A DNA stretch of 64,000 nt from Notospermus geniculatus (lineage: Eukaryota > Nemertea > Pilidiophora > Heteronemertea > Lineidae). Positions 42,206 to 53,700 of this stretch are shown in pieces; within the stretch, counting starts at the first letter, position 1, and each line of letters starts with the position of its first letter. The stretch is from assembly GCA_002633025.1 (NCBI GenBank), contig NMRB01000336.1, forward strand, positions 176,590 through 240,589. Reading direction: 5' to 3'. The translations under genes were made by a program, and so were the position numbers. Under the pieces are notes generated by a model. The model did no database searches and was not told the DNA's origin. It worked only from the letters and a program-made list of their open reading frames with translations.

Positions 42206-43018
42206 CTATTCATTGATTGGTTTTTTACCAAAAAGACCTCCCTCAGCTTTGACTTTCCTGAAAATTACAATTTCCTCGACTCGGCTGTTTCTTTTATCTT
42301 GCCTAAGTTTTATTGGTCGATATTGGATGATGTCACCGGTCGTTCGAAGAAAAAAATTGCTGGCGCCGCTGAAAGTCAGTGCATCCATTAGCATTGCCGA
42401 TTTTCCTGGACAGTAGGTCAAATGATAAAAATTCCTCCCGCCTTCAACTATTATGAACGAACGAGCGAGGTAGTTAAGGGAGAGATCTGTGATTTGGTTG
42501 TCCACGAGATTCTTGTTATATTGAAAAGGTAAATCAAGAATATCACCAGTCGTTGTCTCGTAAAAATGTACCGTGTATGATGTTTTTTCAGGAATAAGGT
42601 ACATACCGTTATCAAAATACTGATGAACTGATTGTGCATTAAACCTTTTTAACACTCGACAACGCAAAACAATCCGATATTGTCTAGAGCGTTTATGTTT
42701 CGTGACAGTGCAGAGGAACAACATGGCAGACCTCCGGTTCCCTGTTTTCTGTTTGACATACGCAATGGCACTTGTGTAGTCTTTGAAGAAATATATATCG
42801 TCAAGGCGATACCTTCTTTCAGACAAAGGTAGGTGCATGGAACCTTTCTGCTTCAGCTGTCTCATCTCACATAGACGATAATTATCAAGGAGCAAGTGAT
42901 GACGATATTCACCAATAATCCGAATTATTTTGGTACTTGTAATAATCCTTCGTGAAACATGGCTCTCATTCGCATGACCGCCTAATTCGATGATGTAAAT
43001 AATGTGCGTATTTTCATC
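42206..43018 (-). CDS. Orphan coding exon, family not recognised
   Basis: A frame of about 270 codons is open on the minus strand from a stop just above 43018 to TAG at 42206. The left limit may be an acceptor (GGTAAACAG then ATGAAAA) or an upstream start. Composition is protein-like: mixed hydrophobic and charged residues, with segments such as LPLSERRYRLDDIYFF, TVHFYETTTGDILDLPFQY, and EGGRNFYHLTYCPGKSAML. It has no transmembrane stretch, signal peptide or motif I can assign, and no transposon domain. Its last residues are GGLFGKKPINE. Length and lack of stops in AT-rich DNA make chance unlikely. Confidence 0.5.
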   Translation of the reverse strand, partial: DENTHIIYIIELGGHANESHVSRRIITSTKIIRIIGEYRHHLLLDNYRLCEMRQLKQKGSMHLPLSERRYRLDDIYFFKDYTSAIAYVKQKTGNRRSAMLFLCTVTKHKRSRQYRIVLRCRVLKRFNAQSVHQYFDNGMYLIPEKTSYTVHFYETTTGDILDLPFQYNKNLVDNQITDLSLNYLARSFIIVEGGRNFYHLTYCPGKSAMLMDALTFSGASNFFLRTTGDIIQYRPIKLRQDKRNSRVEEIVIFRKVKAEGGLFGKKPINE

Positions 43019-43229
43019 TGTTTACCTTGTGAAAATTATTGCGTCGTTCATTCTGTGGTAGAAGACGGTGTCAAAAAGAAGTGGAGATCTGACAACTCGA
43101 GTTTGGACGTACTGAGGTCGGAGTACCTTCGAAGGGAGTAATGTTATGGCTCAGAGCATTAAGGAATCTGTATTTTTATTCCTTAAAGTCATGCGAGTGT
43201 TGTCACAATTTACAGGTGGCTGCAATGCA

Positions 43230-43345
43230 GTTGTATCAACGATTCCATAGAACTGTTTCCGGAGCGGCAGCCGCAATGCATTTACCAGTTGTTCTTTCGA
43301 ATAAAACGGGTTGTTTTATTATTTTTGGTTCATTCTTGGTTCCGC
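43230..43345. repeat. Dispersed repeat, first copy
   Basis: TTTCCGGAGCGGC.GCCGCAATGCATTTACCAGTTGTT and the following TTTTATTATTTTTGGTTCA recur in inverse at 47035-47155. Confidence 0.6.
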
Positions 43346-43544
43346 TTTAACGTTTCAAAAGATACCTGTATATCGGGCGCCAAAAAAAGCCTGGATTAAT
43401 GTTAAATCCAATAATTTGGCGACTCGAGTTTAAAGGCACTTCAATGACATTTTTTGTACACTTTACAATATGGTAATTACCTATGATCACTCCAAATTTC
43501 ATTAGTTTATATATTCGGGATTTATTGCATTGAAAGAAAGACTA

Positions 43545-43825
43545 AGGGCTAGGTTCACCGACCAACATTTCCAGGTCCAGTTTTTGAAAATGTCAAATAT
43601 CTTTAAAATCGCCCAATCTTATTACTTGCAACTGTACATAAAGTATCAGGAGGTCAATGTGGTAACCAAAACGACATCTTTCGGTACATAATGCCGCCTT
43701 ATTACAAGGAATTAAGAGATTATCTTCTGTATACTGGTAACTTTGGTTTGTATCTACATGGCAATGAAGCCAGAATTTAAAAATTTGTTTCCATTGTCGA
43801 GAAAATCTCAATTTTGTCAGAACTA
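43545..43825. repeat. TAAGGGCTAGGTTCACCGACC repeat, copy 1
   Basis: It shares a 250-base run with each arm of the palindrome 44118-44705, from the TTCACCGACC end to GGCAATGAAGCCAGAATTT. Confidence 0.65.
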
Positions 43826-44117
43826 TCTCAAGCTATGCCCTTTATCCGAGGTTTCACCACTCCACACATGGGCAATAACAACAATTGACTGCTATGGTAA
43901 CTCAATGACTTGTATTGTGGAATCATGCTGTCTTGTTATTCTATTCACACTTCAGGAGTGCCAGGGCAGGCTTACATCATCATGCCACTGTACATTCTGA
44001 TTAGGAGTCGGCCTACCAGCATGCAGTGCATTGAGTTCAGAGGGTTTGGTCTAGAAGCCCCTGTCTGAGGACCGACAATTGAGCTGAAAATAATTTCGAG
44101 CAAAAACACCATTTTAA

Positions 44118-44705
44118 TCAGTTTTCGCAACAAATTTTGAAATTCTGACTTCATTGCCGGGTAGATACAAACCCAAAGTTACAAGTACACAGAAAATAAT
44201 TTCTTGGTTCCTTGTTACAAAGCCGCATTATGTACCGAAAGGTCGGCCTTTGTTTTAGCTAATTAGGTCATCAGCAAGTGACAAACTCCACATTTTTGTT
44301 ATTGTACTGTCCCTCTGATACATTTAGTGTAGCTGCAAGTTAAAATGGCTAGGTCATTTCAAAGATATTTGACATTTTCAAAAAGTGGACTCAGAAAATT
44401 TTGTCCCTAAGGGCTAGGTTCACCGACCAAATTTTCTGAGTCCAGTTTTTAAAAATGTCAAGTATCTTTGAAATGACTTAGCCATTTTAACTTGCAGCTA
44501 CACTAAATGTATCAGAGAGACAGACTGAAAACAAAAATGTGAAGTTTGTCACTTGCTGATGAGCCAATTAGCTAAAACAAAGGCTGACCTTTCGGTACAT
44601 AATTCAGCTTTGAGACAAAGAACAAAGGAATTATTTTCTGTGTACTTGTAACTTAAGGTTTGTATCTACACGGCAATGAAGCCAGAATTTCAAAATTTGA
44701 TGCGG
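44118..44705. repeat. Large fold-back made of two inverted repeat copies
   Basis: Arms of about 280 bases meet near 44410 around TAAGGGCTAGGTTCACC. They differ by scattered substitutions, so this is an old structure. With 43545-43825 it makes three copies of one family in 1.2 kb. Confidence 0.7.
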
Positions 44706-45237
44706 AAACTGACTAAAATGTGTACCACAAGTACGCTAAAAGACGCTCTTTGCGATATTTGCGGTAGGCCTACCAACCATCTCCTGAAATACATTACGTC
44801 ATGGAAATGAAGTATAATTTCGTAGTTCGTACTGCGTTTTTCGTCAGATTTGCGAAACCTCCCTACTGTCAAACAATGCCAAAAAGCGACATTCGTAAGA
44901 GAAAAGAGGATGAAAAATTATAATTTGAGGATGAAATTGAGAATTAAGATGAAGACACTGTCTACTGTACGACAAAGGAAGGAAGGTCCTTACCTTAGTG
45001 ATTCGTCCAAGTTAAATCATAGACAATGAATCGAAACCAAATCGTTGGGATTTAAATACTGTATCTTGGTGATTTTATGAGAATTTCATTGCATTCGGAT
45101 GTGCTTTATGTTAAATTTGAATGATTCGTATCGATGTTATTAATTGGACATATAGCTTTATCATCTTCAAAACTTTCAAATCTGTTCGACATTTTATGTT
45201 CAAGAAATTCCAAGACAGTTTCAGAACACCACCTGCT

Positions 45238-45356
45238 GATATCCTCGCACCCAGGGTTTACCGACTCGTCCCCAGTGGCCTCGAGCTCAATTCTACTTAT
45301 ACGTTCTCAACCACTGGCACAGATCGGGCCTAATCATGTTTCTGAACGCTAGATGG
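45238..45356. repeat. Dispersed repeat, first copy
   Basis: CCCCAGTGGCCTCGAGCTCAAT and CTCAACCACTGGCACAGAT recur in inverse at 60265-60360; part is found again at 60088-60150. Confidence 0.65.
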
Positions 45357-45365
45357 CGCAAACTC

Positions 45366-45740
45366 CCGAAAAACACTTAAAATAGGGGTACTTTGAATGA
45401 CTTTTCTCCCGAAAAATTCTTAATTCAACAGGTTCTCTTCCCGAAAAAATAATAAAAAGGGGTATGAAAGTCCTATTCTCAATCCCAGCGACGAGTTATC
45501 CCTCCCGTTGTACACGCGTCTTTCGCGGGTCAGGCCACACTTTATCATTTACCCCGGCATTTACCGTATCCCCAACGAGTACCTTGTGTAGTGCATCATA
45601 TCCGAGTCTCATTCCGTTCCTCCCGAAAAAGGGGTGAAAATATCTTGCATGGTTCCTTACGGGGAGATTGGATGAAAAAAGCCCTCAGAAAGGGGTGGCG
45701 AATTTCCCTTAGTTCCTTCCATATTAAAGGGGGTCGTTTT
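45366..45740. repeat. CCCGAAAAA-rich region
   Basis: CTCCCGAAAAA-type words, often followed by AGGGGT, recur about five times. Low-complexity, not coding. Confidence 0.45.
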
Positions 45741-45769
45741 CAAACTCAGGAACAAGCATAGGCCTATGT

Positions 45770-46530
45770 GTACCCTAAAATTAATAGTCCGGACGCAAAA
45801 CCCCGATTTTCTGAGAAGTGGCACTTTTTGTATAACAGCAATTTTTTTGCATTTTTTATATCTCCAAATGACAGAGATTCAGAATCCGCCGGGTGCCACT
45901 CTGGCACCCTTGAGCGTTTTGAGAAAATGCCGTTTGAATTTTTGGAACTGACTTTATCATTATAGACGTCAGCTGACGCAACGACTGAGCTTTGTACAGG
46001 AGAATGGAACCCGATGTACAGCTAACTTTTAAACGGTGGGATTTACACCCTATAAATGTATTATCAAGAGATAGAAACCTGGGGCCTCGTAACCAAATAA
46101 GCAAGTTTTTGATAGTTTTTACGTAGTTACGTAATTGGAAACGGCATTTTTATGTATTTTCACCAATTTTGTGTTAATTTACATGAAAAAGCCATTTCGC
46201 TATAACTACTGAAAACAATTAAAAACATGCTTGTCTGCTTCTGAGGCACCATGTTTCTATCTGTTGGTAATACATTTATGGGGTGTAAATCCTGTACATC
46301 GAGTTCCATTCTCCTGTACAAAGCTCAGTTGTTGCGTCAGCTGACGTCCAATGATAAAGTCAGTTCGAAAAATTCAAACGGGATTCTATCAAAACGCTCA
46401 AGGGTGCCAGAGTGGCACCCGCCGGATTCTGAATCTCTGTCTTTTTGGAGATATAAAAAATGCAAAAAAATTGCTGTTATACAAAATTTCCCACTCGTTT
46501 TGCGTCCAGACTATAAGGAGTGGGGAAGTT
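45770..46530. repeat. Fold-back element with about 300-base arms
   Basis: Arms 45775-46085 and 46245-46525 are inverted, with GGGTGCCACTCTGGCACCC, itself palindromic, in each. The spacer of about 160 bases is AT-rich. Overlapping small frames on both strands derive from the mirrored arms. Confidence 0.7.
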
Positions 46531-46950
46531 GTGACTTACCAGAAAATTATTCAGAAAGGGAGGGTACACGTATTTTGCCTTTTGTGAAATTGCCATTAGA
46601 AGCAAGAAGTAAAAAATCCCACTGGTCGAACAGATAGAGCGCGTGTTGTTCTGTGATTCGGTTCTCAATTGAATTAATATATCATTGAATGTGAGATACG
46701 ACATGTTCCAAATTGAAACCATCAATCATATAAGAAAATTAAGAAACTGTTGTCCTTATTTATGACCAAACTCAGATCAGGACTTACAATGTAGATTAAA
46801 ACTTTTTCTGTGGTCTACCAACTTGTTGATTAAGCTGATTAGCCTTCTGGGAAGTAACATTGTCACTTTATAGCATTATTGCGGAACGGACAGTGGCGCC
46901 GCGGGAGTGGCGCGGCAAATACTGGAACCAAGCTACCTTTTGGAAAAAAT
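46531..46950. other. Unassigned spacer
   Basis: No gene or repeat supported. Confidence 0.4.
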
Positions 46951-47029
46951 GAACTTTATGGTTGAACCATGAACTGCAGACAAATAACAGTGAACTTCAC
47001 TGTTGTCCGCAGTTCATGGTTCAACCATA
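46951..47029. repeat. Hairpin TATGGTTGAACCATGAACTG
   Basis: Inverted arms of about 30 bases, with an inner inverted pair AGTGAA..TTCACT. Confidence 0.7.
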
Positions 47030-47034
47030 TTAAA

Positions 47035-47155
47035 GCGGATTGCTCGCGTCTGTCCAAAGTGAACCAAAAATAATAAAACGTCCCGTTTTATTCGTAACAA
47101 ACAACTGGTAAATGCATTGCGGCGGCCGCTCCGGAAACGGTGCTGTGGAATCTTT
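47035..47155. repeat. Dispersed repeat, inverse copy
   Basis: Inverse of 43230-43345. Confidence 0.6.
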
Positions 47156-47230
47156 GACTCGGCACGAACAGTCACTTTTTCCTGGGGAGGGCCTTGTAGG
47201 CCTACTGGTCCAGTCTGTCCACACTTGGAG

Positions 47231-47278
47231 CTTGGAGGAATTATACTGACAGTATACTGTCAGTATAATTCCTCCAAG
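47231..47278. repeat. 48-bp perfect palindrome
   Basis: 24-base arms (CTTGGAGGAATTATACTGAC...) with no spacer, about 360 bases upstream of the PPT2 start codon. Same arm as 7681-7715. Confidence 0.85.
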
Positions 47279-47640
47279 CTTGATTCCTCCAAGGTCCACA
47301 CTAGAATTGGTACCACGATCCTCCGCTAGGTGGGTTTATGAGCTAAATCTAGCAGTGGTAGGCCTACCAATCTAGCCTATCACACGCGGTTTAATGTGCT
47401 CATGGAGAAGTCGGAGAAAATTGCATTATAGCAGGACCTTGACTCACAGGACGACCGTTCCTACCACACCGGGTTCGTCCAACCTCGTCCCCAGAAACGA
47501 TATGTAATTGGGTCAACGATCTCATAAATATGCATGAGGTCATGGAGGTCATGTACACAGGCCTGATCGCACGTGTCACAACAAGGAAGTCAGCATGACC
47601 AAGTCCAAGTCAAAAACTATTAGGCTTTCAAATTGGGAAG

Positions 47641-47784
47641 ATGGCAGTCCTCAAACTTAGTGTATTCTTCACTGTAATATTTGGATGCCTGTTTATAGGC
47701 CGGTGTTATAAGCCTGTGATTTTAATGCATGGTATTTTCCCCAGTCCCAGTGAACTCCCAGATCTTGAGAGAAAAATTCTGAAG
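47641..47784 (+). CDS. PPT2: PPT2 exon 1
   Basis: Start codon after GGGAAG, signal peptide and [11 protein letters not shown]; ends AAG|GTGGGT in phase 0. Confidence 0.88.
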
Positions 47785-50700
47785 GTGGGTGAGCAAGCCT
47801 TGGCTGGCAGTAGGGCCTAGCTAGGTCTAGGCCTACACTCACTTGCTGGGCCCTNTAACGGGTTTTTGATTTGACCTACTTTTCAAGGTCACAGAGGTCA
47901 AAGTTCAAAATTTTGCTTTTAAGTGGCACGTTTCGTAACCGCAGGTGCTATTGGCCTGAAACTTGGTACATATATACCCCTAGGTCAGATGACCTATGAC
48001 ACCAAGTTTCGGTCCGATTCGACTCTTAGCTTGGCCACCAGGTGGCGGAAACCAAAAACACAAAAAGTGCAATAACTCCTGAACTAATGACTGGATCACC
48101 TCCAAATTTTTATCATAGGTGTATCTAATGAGGGTACATTACATATGTAACGGGTTTTTGATTTGACCTACTTTTCAAGGTCACAGAGGTCAAAGTTCAA
48201 AATTTTGCTTTTAAGTGGCACGTTTCGTAACCGCAGGTGCTATTGGCCTGAAACTTGGTACATATATACCCCTAGGTCAGATGACCTATGACACCAAGTT
48301 TCGGTCCGATTCGACTCTTAGCTTGGCCACCAGGTGGCGGAAACCAAAAACACAAAAAGTGCAATAACTCCTGAACTAATGACTGGATCACCTCCAAATT
48401 TTTATCATAGGTGTATCTAATGAGGGTACATTACATATGTAACGGGTTTTTGATTTGACCTACTTTTCAAGGTCACAGAGGTCAAAGTTCAAAATTTTGC
48501 TTTTAAGTGGCACGTTTCGTAACCGCAGGTGCTATTGGCCTGAAACTTGGTACATATATACCCCTAGGTCAGATGACCTATGACACCAAGTTTCGGTCCG
48601 ATTCGACTCTTAGCTTGGCCACCAGGTGGCGGAAACCAAAAACACAAAAAGTGCAATAACTCCTGAACTAATGACTGGATCACCTCCAAATTTTTATCAT
48701 AGGTGAATCTAATGAGGGTACATTACATATATAACGGGTTTTTGATTTGACCTACTTTTCAAGGTCACAGAGGTCAAAGTTCAAACTTAGTCATTTGGTG
48801 GCACATTTCGTAACTGCTTGGGCTATTGACTTGAAACTTGGTACATATACACCCCTATGTTAGGTGACCTATGACACCACTTTTCAGTCTGATTCGATTC
48901 TCCGCTTGGCCAGCAGGTGGCCAAAACCAAAGTTCTAAGTCCAGTAACTCCTGAACTGTAACTGGATTGTCTCCAAATTTTTATCAGGTACATCTAATGA
49001 GGATACATGACCCTGGAACATTTTGATTTAACATTTGTCATTTGTTTTTCTGGTACGTTCACCCAGGTGAGCACATGGTCCATGGACCATTTCATTGGTA
49101 CACTGATGTGCAACACACTTTATGGGGAGTGATCCCCCCGGGCTATATATAGGCCTAAATTTTATCTAAAAACTCGTGTCTTTTGACTTTTATAATTCAG
49201 GCTCACCCAGGGACCAATGTCACCAAAATCAACCTGTTTGGTGGGTGGTTCACCAGTATCGCCCCCTTGTGGAAACAAACTCGCACTATAATCAAGAAGG
49301 TCGTGCGAGATGTCATGAAAAACAGCAAGGATGGAGTTCACCTATTGTGCTATTCTCAAGGTAAGCTGGGAAAAAGGAGCAGTCAGCCGCCCGTTTTGCC
49401 AAAAGGTGGCAGCAAAGTTCTAGTGGACAAATACACAGGAAAATCCACGTGATTGGTGCTCGATCAAGAATGAATGTCTGCTATATGCATTGAATTGGGC
49501 CGTAGTTACACCTATTGGTCGACTCACTGACAGCTCCTATTGGTGTAGTGGAAACATCAATACCTACCACTGCTTAGGTTCTAGATTCAATATCCCCGGG
49601 CGGATCCATTTTTCTTGTGATGTGGATTTGACTCTCTTCGAAAGCACGAGCTTTCTCTGGGCCGTCCGGTTTTCTCCTGCTGTATAACTGTTTGCGCAAT
49701 GAGGAGGGCGATTTTTGTTTATCCCGACAGGTCGGTGCTGCGAGCGAAGTGAGCTTAGTGACGTCATTGACGTCATTTTAGGTGCTGACGTTACGTCTTG
49801 AGGAAATGACCTGTACATTTTCTACAGGAATAATGAGACAAAACGTATGCTTTTATCGGTATCAGATTTCGTCATTTTAAGGAAAAAAGCAATGAAATTA
49901 GAGAAATTTTCATCTACTGCTAGATGATGTAAGTTTACTGTCGGGTGACCAAAACAAACGGGTTATTTTCATGCCAGAAGTAAACTGAAATAATCTTAGA
50001 AAAAAGAAATTTCGGTCACAACGCTCGCAGCGACACCGTGGTGGTGCTAGTACGGCGCCCTTCTCATTGTACTTTGAGCCAAAAATGTCAATATCAAAGG
50101 CCTCCAGTCACTTGCTTTTGGACTTGCTGAAGTGTAATCCGGAGACAAAGTGAACAGTAGCCTTATGTTTCAAGATGGGGTTCAGGTTTGAATAATGTTG
50201 ACAGATTCATAGAAAACGTCCCGTCCCCAAAAAAATCAGAAGAATTCTCCTTCTTTCAGGTGGCGTGATCTGCCGTGGCATCCTTCAATCCATGTCGGAC
50301 CACAACGTCGATACATTCATATCACTTAGTTGTCCACTAGGGGGACAATTTGGAGGTACAATTTTTATTTTTCTGTTTCTATTTTTTTGCGATTTCTAAC
50401 AAAAGTTTGTAAAAGGTGTGGTGCAAATTTTGTAGTGTAGTGCTAGTTCTTGAACAATCAAGAGTTAGCACCAAGGCTTTGCTTGAATGAAGGGCATAAA
50501 AAGGAGAGACCATGTAGTGAGCACTTCAGATATTGGACAGCACCTGCAATGGAACTAGACCCAAGGTGACGGACCTTCATCACTGTAAAATGCTATCTTA
50601 TGAACCGGTGTGATAGGGATCAAAGTCCCCCCTGGAATCAAAGTCCGGTCAGCGAGGGATTAGAACATGTGGTCTCTCACAGCAAAGCCAGGCGTATGTT

Positions 50701-53700
50701 AGGCCTCTCTTAGCTTGGCAGGATGAGACCAAATGTTTGTCAATTTCAATATAGACGGTTCTCGAACTCGCAGATCTGCCCACTTCCGCCAAAATCGTTT
50801 AACCACAACCTCGATCTGAAACCAGCTGACGTGATGCAATCCATGATTCAGCAATGGTCGACTCTGACGCAACGTCGTCGAAGTCACTGTCTTGGGGTTC
50901 TCTGTGTCACGCCATTCAGTTTCAGGCTGAGGTTATGGTTGCGGTTTTGGCGGAAGTGCGAAGATCTTTGTTGTTTACGTCAGTTTGAGAATTGTCTATT
51001 GTCTGTCTGTTATAAAATCTGAAACAATCTATTTCTTCTATTCTCTCCTGGTGTCAACTTAGTTCGTTGAGGCTCACCTTCTGAGCGACATGCGTCTGCT
51101 TTTGCTGTGACGGGTCACATACATGGCTATAGAGGTTCTTCACGTGACGTCACAGCTCCAAATATCCGCCATATTGGCCGTCAAATGACGCGACGTCACA
51201 GCATCAACACAGCGTTTTTGACGTGGTTTGTACGTTGTCGGCATTCATCGGACCTCTTCTCACTGTTGTACAGCAAGCTGTATGGACGATTCGCTTTGTT
51301 TTCAACACAGTTTTTACACCAGACCAACTACTTATGCTCTGAACCTGTGAGAGGTAAAGTGATTTGTTGAGTTGTATGCTCCCAGTGTCTGTACGGGCCG
51401 CTAAACCTTTGAGCCGAGAACAAGATGGCAGCCTCCAGGCTTCATTTTGACGGCCAGTATGGCGGCCGTGTGACGTCAGTGAAGAACCTCTATAGAGACC
51501 ACCATTCGAATATAATCTTACAACAGTAGGCTATTGTTTGGCGGACAGTGACTTGCATTCCTAGGACTTGATTCCTACACTTGTATTCAATTCCCTATCA
51601 ATAAACTGGTTCATAATTGTTGATTTTGATAAAATTTGTTTAGCTTAGCCAAATTGAGTGTGCTATTTTTAGAACACAACATTTTAGATTCTTTTTTCTC
51701 AAAAATTAGTCCCCGATTGGTTTCCATTCATGCAGACGAAGGGAAATCTCGGTAACTATTGCTCTATCTTAATTCCTTTTTTGGGATGTCCATTTTTTCT
51801 TGAGGAGAAAGTCAAAATTTTATCAGCAGTAAGGCTGCTCTGCGCAAGCGTCGATCACGGGCACACGAATCCGGTCTGGAAAGAATCAAATGGATTTCTG
51901 CATTATTCTGTTCAGAAAAAGTGGAAACATCAACGCCTGTGACGATGAGGTAGCGTGTTCTATCCCCCAGTCGTGCCATTGGCAGTGGTAAAGTATAATT
52001 CACCCTGACTTCAACATGGGCAAAGTGCCAGTCCTGTGCAACAGACACCATAATGTGAACACAATGATTAAACCACAAATCACAATATTTACCAGTTGAC
52101 TGAGCACAACTTTGGAGCGTTGGCTAGGATGTTCAAGTGACCGTAACATCATTAGGTAATTGCGACATGGATTATTTACAACTGACTTGTCCACATTTTC
52201 AAGCTTGGCACTTTGCCCATGTTGAAGTTAGGGTGAATCATACTTTACATAGTAGGCAGTGTTTCCGCGAGGGGGGGGGGCAGGGGGACATTTGTGTTTT
52301 TGATCAAGAAGTCTGTCAAATTTTCTCTTTATCCCTCCTTGAAAAAATTCCTGGCGGAAACACTGGTAGATTTTCTCCGGGACTCCAGTTTCCTCCTACA
52401 TGTACATTACGTAATTATCACCCAACCGCCCCAGTTAATTACGCTTGCACTCCTGAAATTATTTTTGTTTTAATTCGAGAAATGGCCAGATTCATGTGCC
52501 ACTGATTGACGCATAATGCAGGCAAGTGCAGCAGTGCTTTCACTTACCGGTAGCCAACTGTCAGGTGCAGATCCAAGGGGGGCACACGGGGGCGCGCCCC
52601 CCTTTTGGCCAACAGATCTGTAAAATTGACCGTGAAATTCTGGAATTTGCCACGGGAGCAAATCTTTGAAATTCACCGCAGATTTCAATGTTTAGTAGCA
52701 CAGGGCGCCCCCTCTGTTCCCAAATCCTGGATCCGCCCCTGACTGTGGCATGTTGTGTCCTCTCCTTTGTCTCATTGAGACAACATCATTCTGATATCTC
52801 CAAGAAAAATGCTTAGTCAAAAATTTGGTGTAATATTTATCGTATAAGATTTTTCCATCAGGGCCGAAGCTGTAGCATTATTGGCCCTGGTAAGTATGGA
52901 AGATATCAAAAAAACAGCACAAAAACGACACACAGTATACAATAAATTGGAAAGTCGTCTCCGAATATTTCGTAAATTTTCGACCCGTCGGGGTCTTCCT
53001 CAGGCGCTATATAGAAGAGATGGGATCTCTTCTACATAGCGCCTGAGGAAGACCCCGACTGGAGTCGAAAATTTGCGAAATATTCGGAGACGACTTTCCA
53101 ATTTATTGGTAAGTATGGAAGAGTATGGAAGTCAAAATTTTTTGAACACTTTTCAAGGTGGATTCTGCATAAAGTCGTGCTCACATTTTGGATTTTGAAA
53201 AACTTCTATTGCATGGGAGAAGGAACCTTGATTAAGCCTTGTTCACACTGGCAGCGGGGTTCGATGTGTTGAAAAAATCGCCAAGCTGTGTCAGTTTTGA
53301 CATAACGTGGCGCTGCGTGATGCAGTTGCGTGTGGTGGTCATGATTAGCAGAAGTGACATCATTGGTGTCATTCAAATTGTGCCAGATATGCCGGTATCC
53401 TCACGCGTCAGGCGATTCGAGGCGGAAAAATACTGCAGGAGCGATCGGGGGCGGTGGAAATCACTCATCGCGTCCTACCGCTTCTTACTGCATCGCGTCA
53501 CACCACAAGTGTGAACAGCTATAGGCTTAACAGTGGAAACAATCAAGTGCGAACAATTTGGCATCACACCGTGTCGCACCGCGCCTGCAATGTGAACAAG
53601 GCTTTAGACATGGCTAAATATTATAATAACCCCCACTTCGTGCACTTTGAGAAGTTTATTTTTAGCAGGCGAGGAGAGACAGAGTTAGTGTGGGCTTTCA

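Noticed and set aside
45766-46637. Overlapping frames on both strands near 46 kb
   Set aside because: Produced by the mirrored arms of a fold-back element; no family resemblance or splice borders.
49539-49610. tRNA gene candidate in PPT2 intron 2
   Set aside because: Only weak box remnants shared with 16238-16312; no folding arms, so a SINE relic.
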